Positions 26,537-36,186 of a stretch of DNA of 64,000 nucleotides are shown here, in pieces. The DNA lies in the NCBI RefSeq assembly GCF_004784475.1, contig NZ_SRRT01000001.1, positions 248,001 to 312,000 on the forward strand, read 5' to 3'. The notes under the pieces are model-generated. The model was not told the origin of the DNA and searched no databases. It saw only the letters and a program-made list of their open reading frames with translations. The first letter of the stretch is position 1, and every line of letters begins with the position of its first letter. The stretch comes from Streptomyces bauhiniae (GTDB lineage Bacteria > Actinomycetota > Actinomycetes > Streptomycetales > Streptomycetaceae). Made by a program: the position numbers and the translations under genes.

Positions 26537-26545
26537 TTATCCACA
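26537..26545 (+). promoter_or_regulatory. Perfect DnaA box between the two damage-type promoters
   Basis: TTATCCACA, at the centre of the inverted repeat formed by the two promoter motifs (13-bp perfect arms 26511-26523 and 26554-26566). Confidence 0.45.
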
Positions 26546-26556
26546 GGTCAGAGCGA

Positions 26557-26579
26557 TTGTCAGTGGGGTGCTGCATGGT
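26557..26579 (+). promoter_or_regulatory. Probable DNA-damage-type promoter of the MoxR-DUF5682-VWA operon
   Basis: TTGTCAGTG (26557-26565), 8 bp, CATGGT (26574-26579). The -10 deviates from TAnnnT only at its first base. About 37 nt of leader, including GGAGG at 26607, precede the ATG. Confidence 0.6.
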
Positions 26580-26622
26580 GGATGCCAGATGACCCACGGC
26601 CGAGCTGGAGGGGGCCTCAGCC

Positions 26623-27753
26623 ATGACTGTGTCCATGGAAACCACGACCACCGAACCGATCCCGAGCCAGGCGCCGCAGGCGTTGCGACCGCACGCCGAA
26701 GACGCCTTCGCCACCGAACTCACCGCGCTCGCCGCGCAGGACGACCGGCCGCGCCCGGAGCGCTGGAAACTGTCGCCGTGGGCGGTCGCCACGTATCTGC
26801 TCGGCGGCACGCTGGCGGACGGCACCGTGATCACACCCAAGTACGTGGGCCCGCGCCGGATCGTCGAGGTCGCCGTCACCACGCTGGCCACCGACCGCGC
26901 CCTGCTGCTGCTCGGCGTGCCCGGCACGGCCAAGACCTGGGTGTCCGAGCATCTCGCGGCCGCCGTCAGCGGCGACTCCACCCTGCTGGTGCAGGGCACC
27001 GCCGGCACCCCGGAGGAGGCGATCCGGTACGGCTGGAACTACGCCCGCCTGCTCGCCCACGGCCCGAGCCGGGACGCCCTGGTGCCGAGCCCCGTCATGC
27101 GGGCCATGTCCGAGGGGATGACGGCGCGGGTCGAGGAGCTGACCCGGATTCCGGCCGATGTGCAGGACACGTTGATCACGATCCTGTCCGAGAAGACCCT
27201 GCCGATCCCGGAGCTGGGCGAGGAGGTGCAGGCCGTGCGCGGCTTCAACCTCATCGCCACGGCCAACGACCGCGACCGGGGCGTCAACGACCTGTCCAGC
27301 GCGCTGCGCCGCCGCTTCAACACCGTGGTGCTGCCGCTGCCGGAGAGCGCGGACGCCGAGGTCGACATCGTCAGCCGCCGGGTCGACCAGATGGGCCGCT
27401 CGCTCGACCTGCCGCAGGCGCCCGAGGGGCTGGACGAGATCCGCCGCGTGGTCACCGTCTTCCGCGAGCTGCGCGACGGCGTGACCACCGACGGCCGCAC
27501 CAAGCTGAAGTCGCCGAGCGGCACCCTGTCCACGGCGGAGGCCATCTCCGTCGTCACCAACGGCCTCGCCCTGGCCGCCCACTTCGGTGACGGCGTGCTG
27601 CGCGCCGGGGACGTGGCCGCGGGCATCCTCGGTGCCGTGGTGCGCGACCCGGCCGCCGACCGGGTCGTCTGGCAGGAGTACCTGGAGACGGTCGTGCGCG
27701 AGCGCGACGGGTGGACGGACTTCTACCGGGCCTGCCGGGAGGTGAGCGCGTGA
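26623..27753 (+). CDS. MoxR-family AAA+ ATPase
   Basis: 376 residues. Walker A is GVPGTAKTW at residues 98-106; sensor-1 region is NLIATANDRDRGVNDLSSALRRRFN, including the Arg finger. A short lid domain follows. MoxR ATPases work with von Willebrand A partners as chaperone-like or metal-inserting machines. Here the VWA partner is two genes downstream, and the three genes overlap by 4 bp at each junction, so they are made together. ATG at 26623 with GGAGGGGG 8 nt upstream. First gene of the plus-strand arm. Confidence 0.88.
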   Translation: MTVSMETTTTEPIPSQAPQALRPHAEDAFATELTALAAQDDRPRPERWKLSPWAVATYLLGGTLADGTVITPKYVGPRRIVEVAVTTLATDRALLLLGVPGTAKTWVSEHLAAAVSGDSTLLVQGTAGTPEEAIRYGWNYARLLAHGPSRDALVPSPVMRAMSEGMTARVEELTRIPADVQDTLITILSEKTLPIPELGEEVQAVRGFNLIATANDRDRGVNDLSSALRRRFNTVVLPLPESADAEVDIVSRRVDQMGRSLDLPQAPEGLDEIRRVVTVFRELRDGVTTDGRTKLKSPSGTLSTAEAISVVTNGLALAAHFGDGVLRAGDVAAGILGAVVRDPAADRVVWQEYLETVVRERDGWTDFYRACREVSA

Positions 27754-30092
27754 GCGAGGCCCCGCCCCCGGCCGGGGCGTTCGAGACGGGCCCGCTGCTG
27801 CTGGGCGTCCGGCACCACGGGCCGGGCTCCGCGCGGGCGGTGCGGGCCGCGCTGGACGCCGCCTCGCCCGCCGTGGTCCTCATCGAGGGCCCGCCCGAGG
27901 CCGATCCGCTGGTCCCGCTGGCCGCCGACCCCAATCTGCGTCCGCCCGTCGCCCTGCTCGCCCACGCCGTGGACGAGCCCGGCCGCTCGGCGTTCTGGCC
28001 GATGGCGGAGTTCAGCCCCGAGTGGGTGGCGATCCGGTGGGCCGTCGAGCGGGGCGTCCCGGCCCGCTTCATCGACCTGCCGGCGACCCACTCGCTGGCC
28101 TGGGAGGAGGACACCGGCGACGGTGATTCACAGGAAGAGGCCGAGCACGCCCGCGTGGACCCCCTCGCCGCCCTGGCCGAGGCCGCCGGATACGACGACC
28201 CCGAGCGCTGGTGGGAGGACGCCGTCGAGCACCGGGGTCCGGGCCTGCGCGAGCCGTTCGCGCCGTTCGCCGCGCTGGAGGACGCCATGGGCGCCCTGCG
28301 GGAGCGGTACGGCGACGGCGGCCGGCCGCGCGACCTCGTGCGCGAGGCGTACATGCGGCTCCAGATCCGCGCCGCCCGCAAGGAGTTCGGGGACGAGGTG
28401 GCGGTGGTCTGCGGCGCCTGGCACGTGCCCGCCCTCCGCGCGAAGACCACCGTCACCGCCGACCGGGCGCTCCTCAAGGGCCTGCCCAAGCTCAAGACCG
28501 ACCTGACCTGGGTGCCCTGGACCCACCGCAGGCTGGCCCGCTCCAGCGGTTACGGCGCCGGGATCGACTCGCCGGGCTGGTACGCCCACCTGTTCGGTGC
28601 CCCGGACCGGCCGGTGGAGCGGTGGCTCACCAAGGTCGCCGGACTGCTGCGCGAGGAGGACCGGATCGTGTCCTCCGCCCATGTCATCGAGGCGGTCCGG
28701 CTGGCCGAGACCCTCGCGGTGATGCGCGGCCGCCCGCTGGCCGGCCTCACCGAGACCACGGACGCCGTGCGCGCGGTGCTCTGCGAGGGCTCGGACGTGC
28801 CGCTGTCCCTGGTGTACGACCGGCTGGTGGTCGGGGACGTGCTGGGCGAGGTCCCGGAGTCCGCGCCCGCGGTGCCGTTGCAGCGGGACCTGGCCCGTGA
28901 GCAGCGCCGGCTGCGGCTCAAGCCGGAGGCGCTGGAGCGCGAGCTGGAGCTGGACCTGCGCAAGGACACCGACGCCGCGCGCGGCCGGCTGCTGCACCGG
29001 CTGCGGCTGCTCGGCGTCGGCTGGGGCGAACCGGCTCGCTCGCGCGGGAGCACGGGCACCTTCCGGGAGACCTGGCGGCTGCGCTGGGAGCCGGAGCTGT
29101 CGGTGCGCATCGCCGAGGCCGGGGTGTGGGGCACCACCGTGCTGGGCGCGGCCACCGCCAAGGCCGAGGCGGACGCGGTCGGCGCGCGGGCGCTGGCCGA
29201 CGTGACCGCGCTGGCCGAGCAGTGCCTTCTGGCCGGGCTGCCGGACGCGCTGCCCGTGGTGATGCGGGTGCTCGCCGACCGCGCGGCGCTCGACGCCGAC
29301 GTGAGCCACCTCGCCCAAGCGCTCCCCGCCCTGGTCCGCTCGCTGCGCTACGGCGACGTGCGCGGCACCGACACCGGCGCGCTGGCCGATGTCGCCGCCG
29401 CCCTCGCGGAGCGCGTCTTCATCGGGCTCCCGCCCGCCTGCACCACCCTGGACGCCGACGCGGCCCAGGAGATGCGGGGCCATGTCGACGCGGTGCATGG
29501 CGCGGTCGGGCTGCTCGCCGAGACGCTCACGGGGCACGACGACCTCCGGCCCCGCTGGCGGGCGGTGCTGCGCACGCTGTCCCAGCGGGACACCGTGCCG
29601 GGGCTGCTCCGGGGCCGGGCGGTGCGGCTGCTGCTGGACGACGGGGAGCTGGCGGCCGAGGACGTGGCCCGGCTGATGGGGCTGGCCCTGTCGCCGGGGA
29701 CACCGCCGGGTGACGCGGCCGCGTGGGTCGAGGGGTTCGTCGGCGGGGGTGGGGGAGGGCTGCTGCTGGTGCACGACGAGCGGCTGCTCGGGCTGGTCGA
29801 CGCCTGGCTGACCTCCGTACCCGCCGACGCGTTCACCGACGTGCTGCCGCTGCTGCGCCGCACCTTCTCGGCGTACGAGCCCGGTGTGCGCCGGACGCTC
29901 GGTGAGCTGGTCCGGCGCGGTCCGGGCGGCGGTGCCGGGGCCGTGGGCCACCCGGCGACCTCGTCCGGCTTCGCGCCGGAACCCGATGCCGGACGCGCGG
30001 ACGCCGTACTGCCGGTGCTGCGCCTGCTGCTCGGGCTGACACCGGAGCGGCAACCATCGATGGACGACGACCTAGCGGGGGTGGGGGCATGA
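27750..30092 (+). CDS. DUF5682-like protein, possibly TraB/EreA-fold hydrolase
   Basis: 780 residues, no signal peptide or membrane helix. Conserved-looking polar motifs occur in order: GVRHHGPGSA (near 20-29), IEGPPEAD (about 48-55), RFIDLP (about 107-112) and VVCGAWHVPAL (about 218-228). The order His, Glu, Asp-Pro-like, Gly-x-x-His recalls the TraB/TIKI/EreA hydrolase group, but this is my inference. The C-terminal 350 residues are helical and Leu-rich. GTG start at 27750 overlaps the MoxR stop (GTGA). It ends with a Gly-rich patch. Confidence 0.75.
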   Translation: MSEAPPPAGAFETGPLLLGVRHHGPGSARAVRAALDAASPAVVLIEGPPEADPLVPLAADPNLRPPVALLAHAVDEPGRSAFWPMAEFSPEWVAIRWAVERGVPARFIDLPATHSLAWEEDTGDGDSQEEAEHARVDPLAALAEAAGYDDPERWWEDAVEHRGPGLREPFAPFAALEDAMGALRERYGDGGRPRDLVREAYMRLQIRAARKEFGDEVAVVCGAWHVPALRAKTTVTADRALLKGLPKLKTDLTWVPWTHRRLARSSGYGAGIDSPGWYAHLFGAPDRPVERWLTKVAGLLREEDRIVSSAHVIEAVRLAETLAVMRGRPLAGLTETTDAVRAVLCEGSDVPLSLVYDRLVVGDVLGEVPESAPAVPLQRDLAREQRRLRLKPEALERELELDLRKDTDAARGRLLHRLRLLGVGWGEPARSRGSTGTFRETWRLRWEPELSVRIAEAGVWGTTVLGAATAKAEADAVGARALADVTALAEQCLLAGLPDALPVVMRVLADRAALDADVSHLAQALPALVRSLRYGDVRGTDTGALADVAAALAERVFIGLPPACTTLDADAAQEMRGHVDAVHGAVGLLAETLTGHDDLRPRWRAVLRTLSQRDTVPGLLRGRAVRLLLDDGELAAEDVARLMGLALSPGTPPGDAAAWVEGFVGGGGGGLLLVHDERLLGLVDAWLTSVPADAFTDVLPLLRRTFSAYEPGVRRTLGELVRRGPGGGAGAVGHPATSSGFAPEPDAGRADAVLPVLRLLLGLTPERQPSMDDDLAGVGA

Positions 30093-31267
30093 CAACGGAG
30101 ACGACACGACTCGACGGCGACGCCGAGCGGCTGCGCCGGTGGCGGCTGGTGCTCGGCGGGGATCAGGCGGACGGCACCGGGGTCGCCCTGTCCGGCCGGG
30201 ACGCGGCGATGGACGGCACCCTGACCGCGCTGTACGGCCGGAACGACAAAGCGGGCAAGAGCCCGGCCGGGCGGGAGCGTTCGGCGGGGCTCGGCGGTTC
30301 GGCGCCCTCCGTGGCCCGCTGGCTCGGGGACATCCGCACTTACTTCCCCTCCTCCGTCGTCCAGGTCATGCAGCGCGACGCCATCGACCGGCTCGGGCTG
30401 GCCGCGCTGCTGCTGGAGCCGGAGATGCTGGAGGCGGTGGAGGCCGACGTCCACCTGGTCGGCACGCTGCTCTCGCTCAACAAGGCGATGCCGGAGACCA
30501 CCAAGGAGACCGCGCGGGCGGTGGTGCGCAAGGTGGTCGAGGACCTGGAAAAGCGGCTGGCGACCCGCACCCGCGCCACCCTCACCGGCGCCCTGGACCG
30601 CAGCGCCCGCGTCAGCCGCCCGCGCCACCACGACATCGACTGGAACCGCACCATCGCGGCCAACCTCAAGCACTACCTGCCGGAGTACCGGACGATCGTG
30701 CCGGAGCGGCTCATCGGGTACGGGCGGGCCGCGCAGTTGGTGAAGAAGGAGGTGATCCTCTGCATCGACCAGTCCGGCTCGATGGCGGCGTCCGTGGTCT
30801 ACGCGTCGGTGTTCGGGGCGGTGCTCGCCTCGATGCGGTCGATCAGCACGCGCATGGTCGTCTTCGACACCTCCGTGGTCGACCTCACCGACCAGCTCGA
30901 CGACCCGGTGGACGTGCTCTTCGGCACCCAGCTCGGCGGTGGTACCGACATCAACCGGGCGCTCGCCTACTGCCAGTCGAAGATCACCCGTCCCGCCGAG
31001 ACGGTGGTCGTGCTGATCAGCGACCTGTACGAGGGCGGCATCCGGGACGAGATGCTGAAGCGGGTCGCGGCGATGAAGGCGTCCGGCGTGCAGTTCGTGA
31101 CCCTGCTCGCGCTCTCCGACGAGGGGGCGCCCGCCTACGACCGGGAGCACGCGGCCGCGCTGGCCGCGCTCGGCGCCCCGGCGTTCGCCTGCACCCCGGA
31201 CCTCTTCCCGGAGGTGATGGCCGCCGCGATCGAGAAGCGCCCGCTGCCCATACCGGACACCGCGTGA
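30089..31267 (+). CDS. Von Willebrand factor A domain protein (CoxE-like)
   Basis: 392 residues. N-terminal helical region, then a VWA domain whose metal-ion-dependent adhesion site is visible: DQSGSMAAS from Asp227, GTQLGGGTDINRAL (conserved Thr-Asp) and LISDLYEGG. It should be the partner of the MoxR ATPase two genes upstream, recognising substrates through its metal site. ATG at 30089 overlaps the preceding stop (ATGA). No membrane helix. Last gene of the operon; a 265-bp gap separates it from sucC. Confidence 0.88.
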   Translation: MTTETTRLDGDAERLRRWRLVLGGDQADGTGVALSGRDAAMDGTLTALYGRNDKAGKSPAGRERSAGLGGSAPSVARWLGDIRTYFPSSVVQVMQRDAIDRLGLAALLLEPEMLEAVEADVHLVGTLLSLNKAMPETTKETARAVVRKVVEDLEKRLATRTRATLTGALDRSARVSRPRHHDIDWNRTIAANLKHYLPEYRTIVPERLIGYGRAAQLVKKEVILCIDQSGSMAASVVYASVFGAVLASMRSISTRMVVFDTSVVDLTDQLDDPVDVLFGTQLGGGTDINRALAYCQSKITRPAETVVVLISDLYEGGIRDEMLKRVAAMKASGVQFVTLLALSDEGAPAYDREHAAALAALGAPAFACTPDLFPEVMAAAIEKRPLPIPDTA

Positions 31268-31338
31268 CAAGCTGGATGGGGTGACCTGCCGAACAAGTGC
31301 ACCCCATGAGGCACGGCGTGTCAGGGAAAACGGCATCA

Positions 31339-31354
31339 TGTGACAGGTATCACC
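31339..31354. promoter_or_regulatory. CRP-like palindrome upstream of sucC
   Basis: TGTGA-CAGGTA-TCACC matches the CRP-family consensus TGTGA-N6-TCACA in 9 of 10 defined positions. It lies 45 bp before a TAACCT -10-like hexamer (31399-31404). Confidence 0.45.
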
Positions 31355-31450
31355 GCTCGGGTGTGACCCGCGATTTAGAGGCCCCCGGCAAGCAGGGATA
31401 ACCTGCGAGACGGACATGCCGCGCGCTCGGACACCGTGTGCGCACCCCTT

Positions 31451-31468
31451 GTGACAAGCGGACGTCAC
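31451..31468. promoter_or_regulatory. Second inverted repeat in the sucC leader
   Basis: GTGAC-N8-GTCAC, perfect 5-bp arms, 65 bp before the sucC start codon and downstream of the -10-like hexamer. Confidence 0.3.
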
Positions 31469-31532
31469 GTTGCCCTTCGCGGCACGCCCACGCATCCAAC
31501 GACCGCGAGATCACTGATAGGGACGGAAGCGC

Positions 31533-32714
31533 GTGGACCTGTTCGAGTACCAGGCGAGGGACCTCTTCGCCAAGCACGATGTACCGGTGCTGGCCGGTGA
31601 AGTCATCGACACGCCTGAGGCGGCGCGCGAGATCACCGAGCGTCTGGGCGGCAAGTCCGTCGTCAAGGCGCAGGTGAAGGTCGGTGGTCGTGGCAAGGCC
31701 GGCGGCGTCAAGCTCGCCGCCACCCCGGACGAGGCCGTCGCCCGCGCGACGGACATCCTCGGCATGGACATCAAGGGCCACACGGTCCACAAGGTGATGA
31801 TCGCCGAGACCGCTCCGGAGATCGTCGAGGAGTACTACGTCTCCTTCCTCCTCGACCGTGCCAACCGCACCTTCCTCTCCATCGCCTCCGTCGAGGGCGG
31901 CATGGAGATCGAGGAGGTGGCGGCCACCCGCCCCGAGGCCGTCGCCAAGACGCCGATCGACGCCATCGACGGCGTAGACGAGGCCAAGGCCCGCGAGATC
32001 GTCGAGGCCGCCAAGTTCCCGGCCGAGGTCGCGGACAAGGTCGTCAACGTCCTGATCAAGCTGTGGGACACCTTCATCAAGTCGGACGCCCTCCTCGTCG
32101 AGGTCAACCCGCTGGCGAAGGTCGCCTCCGGCGAGGTCCTGGCGCTGGACGGCAAGGTGTCGCTCGACGAGAACGCCGAGTTCCGTCACCCCGAGTACGA
32201 AGAGCTGCACGACAAGGAAGCGGCCAACCCGCTCGAGGCCGCCGCCAAGGCGAAGGGCCTCAACTACGTCAAGCTCGACGGCCAGGTCGGCATCATCGGC
32301 AACGGCGCGGGTCTCGTCATGAGCACCCTGGACGTCGTCGCGTACGCCGGTGAGAAGCACGGCAACGTCAAGCCCGCCAACTTCCTGGACATCGGTGGCG
32401 GCGCCTCCGCCCAGGTCATGGCGAACGGCCTGGAGATCATCCTGGGCGACCCGGACGTCAAGTCCGTGTTCGTCAACGTCTTCGGCGGCATCACCGCCTG
32501 CGACGAGGTCGCCAACGGCATCGTCCAGGCGTTCAAGCTCCTCGAGGAGCGCGGCGAGAAGGTCGAGAAGCCGCTCGTCGTCCGCCTCGACGGCAACAAC
32601 GCCGAGCTGGGCCGCAAGATCCTCACCGACGCCGACCACCCGCTGGTCCAGCGCGTCGACACCATGGACGGCGCGGCCGACAAGGCCGCCGAGCTGGCCC
32701 ACGCCGCAAAGTAA
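31533..32714 (+). CDS. sucC: Succinate-CoA ligase, beta subunit
   Basis: 393 residues. Together with SucD it converts succinyl-CoA to succinate with NTP formation in the TCA cycle. The N-terminal ATP-grasp domain starts [18 protein letters not shown]. Nucleotide-binding ([17 protein letters not shown]) and metal-binding ([19 protein letters not shown]) motifs are present. The C-terminal CoA-ligase domain has [15 protein letters not shown] and NIFGGI-like VNVFGGI. GTG start at 31533. sucD follows after 28 bp, so the two form an operon. Confidence 0.97.
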   Translation: MDLFEYQARDLFAKHDVPVLAGEVIDTPEAAREITERLGGKSVVKAQVKVGGRGKAGGVKLAATPDEAVARATDILGMDIKGHTVHKVMIAETAPEIVEEYYVSFLLDRANRTFLSIASVEGGMEIEEVAATRPEAVAKTPIDAIDGVDEAKAREIVEAAKFPAEVADKVVNVLIKLWDTFIKSDALLVEVNPLAKVASGEVLALDGKVSLDENAEFRHPEYEELHDKEAANPLEAAAKAKGLNYVKLDGQVGIIGNGAGLVMSTLDVVAYAGEKHGNVKPANFLDIGGGASAQVMANGLEIILGDPDVKSVFVNVFGGITACDEVANGIVQAFKLLEERGEKVEKPLVVRLDGNNAELGRKILTDADHPLVQRVDTMDGAADKAAELAHAAK

Positions 32715-32742
32715 GCACTCAGGACGAGGACACCAACACACC

Positions 32743-33627
32743 ATGGCTATCTGGCTCAACAAGGACAGCAAGGTCATCGTCCAGGGCATGACCGGCGCCA
32801 CCGGCATGAAGCACACCAAGCTCATGCTGGGTGACGGCACCGAGGTCGTGGGCGGCGTCAACCCGCGCAAGGCGGGTCAGACCGTGGACTTCGAAGGCAC
32901 CGAGGTACCCGTCTTCGGGACCGTCAAGGAGGCCATCGAGAAGACCGGCGCCAACGTCTCCGTCATCTTCGTGCCGGAGAAGTTCACCAAGGACGCCGTC
33001 GTCGAGGCGATCGACGCCGAGATCCCGCTGGCCGTCGTGATCACCGAGGGCATTGCCGTGCACGACACGGCCTCCTTCTGGGCGTACGCCGGCAAGAAGG
33101 GCAACAAGACCCGGATCATCGGCCCGAACTGCCCCGGCATCATCACGCCGGGCCAGTCCAACGTCGGCATCATCCCGGGCGACATCACCAAGCCGGGCCG
33201 CATCGGCCTGGTCTCGAAGTCCGGCACGCTGACGTACCAGATGATGTACGAGCTGCGTGACCTGGGCTTCTCGACCGCCGTCGGCATCGGTGGCGACCCG
33301 ATCATCGGCACCACGCACATCGACGCCCTGGCCGCGTTCCAGGACGACCCCGACACCGACCTGATCGTGATGATCGGTGAGATCGGTGGCGACGCCGAGG
33401 AGCGCGCGGCCGCGTTCATCAAGGACAACGTGACCAAGCCGGTCGTCGGCTACGTCGCGGGCTTCACCGCGCCCGAGGGCAAGACGATGGGCCACGCCGG
33501 CGCGATCGTCTCCGGTTCGTCCGGCACCGCCCAGGCGAAGAAGGAGGCCCTCGAGGCCGCGGGCGTCAAGGTCGGCAAGACGCCGACCGAGACGGCCAAG
33601 CTGGCGCGGGAGATCCTGAGCGCCTGA
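32743..33627 (+). CDS. sucD: Succinate-CoA ligase, alpha subunit
   Basis: 294 residues. CoA-binding Rossmann domain at the N-terminus ([18 protein letters not shown]), then a ligase domain with the phosphorylated active-site His251 in [25 protein letters not shown] and SKSGTLTYQ are also diagnostic. Length is usual for the family. ATG at 32743 with GAGGA about 9 nt upstream. Second gene of the sucCD operon, followed by a strong terminator. Confidence 0.97.
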   Translation: MAIWLNKDSKVIVQGMTGATGMKHTKLMLGDGTEVVGGVNPRKAGQTVDFEGTEVPVFGTVKEAIEKTGANVSVIFVPEKFTKDAVVEAIDAEIPLAVVITEGIAVHDTASFWAYAGKKGNKTRIIGPNCPGIITPGQSNVGIIPGDITKPGRIGLVSKSGTLTYQMMYELRDLGFSTAVGIGGDPIIGTTHIDALAAFQDDPDTDLIVMIGEIGGDAEERAAAFIKDNVTKPVVGYVAGFTAPEGKTMGHAGAIVSGSSGTAQAKKEALEAAGVKVGKTPTETAKLAREILSA

Positions 33628-33653
33628 CGCTCGGCCTCCTTCGGGCAGCACAC

Positions 33654-33697
33654 CGGCGGGCCCGTCCCCTTCATGGGGGCGGGCCCGCCGCTGTTTT
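33654..33697 (+). terminator. Terminator after sucCD
   Basis: 11-bp stem CGGCGGGCCCG and complement, with a further CCCC/GGGG inner stem, followed by CTGTTTT. It probably also serves the convergent gene. Confidence 0.85.
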
Positions 33698-33711
33698 GCG
33701 CGTACGGGGTG

Positions 33712-34530
33712 TCAGCCGGGTGACGGTGCCAGCCGTTCCGGGCCGTTGCCCGACTCCGTGCGCAGCTTGTTGCGCAGGGTCAGCTCCGTCTTCGAGAGCG
33801 GGCCGAGCGCGGGGGCCGCGGGGACGCCCCGCACCGCCTGGGCCGGTGCGATCGGCGCCTCGTAGTGCGTGGGTGCCGTGCGCAGGGTGAGGCCGGTCGC
33901 GCCGATGATGGCGACGGTGAAGGCGATGGCCGCGCGGGTCCAGAAGACGTTGCGGCGCTCGCCCGTGGTGCGGACGGTGGTCGGGGCGTCGGCGCGGAGC
34001 CGTTCGGTGGAGGCGAGTTCCGTCAGGCGCCGGTGCAGGGCGGCCGGGTCGGCCAGCTCCGGCACCTGGGCGGCCACGGCCTCGCGGGCGCGGGTCAGCC
34101 GGCCCGCCGCCGCCGGGGTGCTCGCCTCGGTCTCGGCCGCCGTCTCGGGCAGGTCGAGGCCGACGCCGTCGTACAGCACGAGGGTGCGGCGGTAGGAGGG
34201 CGGGAGGCGGAGCAGCGCGTTCAGCAGGGCGCGCGCGTCCGGGTCGGCGGGCGGGGGCTCGGGGGTGCGGTGGCGGGGGCGGAAGCCGTGCCAGGGGGAG
34301 AGGGCGTACTCGTACGCCGTCGCCCGGACCCAGCCGCCCGGGTCGCGGTCGCGGGCCACCTCGGGCCAGCGTTGCCAGGCCGCCTGGAACGCCCGCTCCA
34401 CCGCCTCGCGGGCCAACTCCCGCCGCCCGGTGAGCAGATAGGTCTGGCGGACCAGGGCGGGGGCGCAGAACGCGTAGAGCGCGTCGAACGCCTGATCAGG
34501 GGTCAGGGTGGGTGCGGTGCTCTGCGTCAC
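33712..34530 (-). CDS. Sigma-factor-like protein with a C-terminal membrane helix
   Basis: 272 residues. The N-terminal half resembles the ECF sigma regions: region-2-like helices ([21 protein letters not shown] to [13 protein letters not shown]) and a region-4-like segment ([28 protein letters not shown]). The C-terminal part has one membrane helix ([17 protein letters not shown], about residues 203-220) and an outside tail. A membrane-tethered sigma-like protein or a degenerate sigma are both possible. GTG at 34530 with GAGGGGTGA upstream. Divergent from the DUF6350 gene. Confidence 0.6.
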   Translation of the reverse strand: MTQSTAPTLTPDQAFDALYAFCAPALVRQTYLLTGRRELAREAVERAFQAAWQRWPEVARDRDPGGWVRATAYEYALSPWHGFRPRHRTPEPPPADPDARALLNALLRLPPSYRRTLVLYDGVGLDLPETAAETEASTPAAAGRLTRAREAVAAQVPELADPAALHRRLTELASTERLRADAPTTVRTTGERRNVFWTRAAIAFTVAIIGATGLTLRTAPTHYEAPIAPAQAVRGVPAAPALGPLSKTELTLRNKLRTESGNGPERLAPSPG

Positions 34531-34626
34531 GGCTCACCCCTCTGTGTGAATAGGCACATAAACATATATTGGGCGACACTTCGGGGGTTCGCCTGTTACG
34601 CCGGGAAAGCGCGTGTCGTTGGGAGC
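34531..34626. promoter_or_regulatory. AT-rich divergent promoter region
   Basis: A 27-bp AT-rich patch (34544-34570) containing TATATT (34565-34570, plus strand) and TATGTT on the minus strand stands out in the very GC-rich surroundings. It lies between two divergent genes. Confidence 0.4.
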
Positions 34627-36186
34627 ATGGCGGGCGTGATCCCGCTGACACTCCGTCGCCTGTCGTCGTCCCTGCGGTCCCGGATGCGCGACCGTTCACC
34701 CGGTCTGGGGCCCGCGCTGGCGGGCGGTGCGCTCGCGGCCGGGCTCGGGCTCGGCGCGTGCGCGGCGCTGGTGATGGTGCTGTGGGTCAGTTCGCCGTAC
34801 CCGGACAGCGGGCCCGGCGGCGCGCTGCATGTCGCGGCCGCGCTGTGGCTGCTGGCGCACGGGGTCGAACTGGTCCGCGCCGAGACGCTGTCCGGGGCGC
34901 CCCAGCCGGTCGGGCTGACGCCGTTGCTGCTGCTCGCGCTGCCGGTGTGGCTGGTGTACCGGGCGGCGCGGGACGCCACGGACGCGTCCGACGAGCCCGA
35001 CGGCCCGCCGCCGGTTCCCACGCGTACGGCGTGGACGGGGGTCGTGCTCGGCTATCTCGCTGTGGGCGCGGCTGCCGCGCTGTACGCCTCCGGGGGTGAA
35101 CCCCGGCCCGAATGGCTCTGGGTGACGGTGTGTCTGCCCCTGCTCGTCGGCGGGGCGGCGGGCGTCGGCGTCTGGGCGGGCTCCGGGCGCCCGCACCCGC
35201 CGGTGTCGTCCCGGCTGCCGCACTGGGTACGGGTGGACGCGCTCGGTACGGCCGCCCGCGCGGCCGGAGCGGCCACGGCCGTGCTCACCGGGGGCGGGGC
35301 GCTGCTGCTCGGCGCGTCCCTCGTCTGGCACGGGGACACCGCCCGGCTGGCGTTCACCCAGCTCACGGAGGGGTGGACCGGACGGCTCACGGTGCTGCTG
35401 CTCGCCGTCACGCTGGTCTCCAACGCGGCGCTCTGGTCGGCCTCGTACGCGCTCGGCCCTGGATTCGCGCTCGGCACCGGGCACATGGTGCACCCTCTCG
35501 CCTCGGACCCCGCTCCGCTGCTGCCCCCGTTCCCGCTGCTGGCGGCCGTCCCCGACGCCGGTACGGGGACCCCGCTGAACTGGGCCGTCGCCCTGGTGCC
35601 GATGGCGGCCGGGGTGACGGCGGGCTGGTTCGTCGCGGCGGCCGCCGTACGGCGGGCCCGCCCCTGGCTGCACTGGTCGGCGGGGCGGAGCGTGGGCGTC
35701 CTGGCCCTGTCCGCCCTGCTCTGCGCCCTGATCCTCACCCTCCTCGCCGCCCTCTCCGGCGGCCCCCTGGGCACGGCGACCCTCTCCCACTTCGGCCCCG
35801 TGGCCTGGCAGACCGGGCCGGCGGCAGCCCTCTGGCTCCTCGTGCTGGGCACCCCGGTGACCCTCACGGCAAGAGCCTGGCGCCTTCACGCCCTCCGCCG
35901 AGCGGGCGTACTCCCGTCCCGCCGCACAAAGAAGCGCACCTGGCTGACCAGAGCGAAGGCGGCCCGCCCGGCGGAGGCCACCCCGAAGGTCCCGGACCCC
36001 ACCCCGGAGCCGAAGCAGGACGACCTCTACGACTTCCTGGAATCGGACACCCCGGAGCCGGCGCCCACCCCCGAGACGGTCCCGCACCAGCCCGCCGCCG
36101 AGGACACCACCGACACCCCCGACCCCGCCGACCCCTCGTCCCCGGAGACGACCCCGGACCCGGCCGCCCCGAACCCCTCGCCCTGA
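34627..36186 (+). CDS. DUF6350-like polytopic membrane protein
   Basis: 519 residues. About eight to ten hydrophobic helices span residues 28-425, followed by a charged, Pro/Thr/Glu-rich cytoplasmic tail of about 90 residues. The position just upstream of purN-purH and the helix pattern fit the actinobacterial DUF6350 family, sometimes named as a cell-division protein (PerM-like); I cannot verify that role. ATG at 34627 with GGGAG upstream. Its last ~50 bp are duplicated several times in the array that follows, so the tail may vary between strains. Confidence 0.7.
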   Translation: MAGVIPLTLRRLSSSLRSRMRDRSPGLGPALAGGALAAGLGLGACAALVMVLWVSSPYPDSGPGGALHVAAALWLLAHGVELVRAETLSGAPQPVGLTPLLLLALPVWLVYRAARDATDASDEPDGPPPVPTRTAWTGVVLGYLAVGAAAALYASGGEPRPEWLWVTVCLPLLVGGAAGVGVWAGSGRPHPPVSSRLPHWVRVDALGTAARAAGAATAVLTGGGALLLGASLVWHGDTARLAFTQLTEGWTGRLTVLLLAVTLVSNAALWSASYALGPGFALGTGHMVHPLASDPAPLLPPFPLLAAVPDAGTGTPLNWAVALVPMAAGVTAGWFVAAAAVRRARPWLHWSAGRSVGVLALSALLCALILTLLAALSGGPLGTATLSHFGPVAWQTGPAAALWLLVLGTPVTLTARAWRLHALRRAGVLPSRRTKKRTWLTRAKAARPAEATPKVPDPTPEPKQDDLYDFLESDTPEPAPTPETVPHQPAAEDTTDTPDPADPSSPETTPDPAAPNPSP

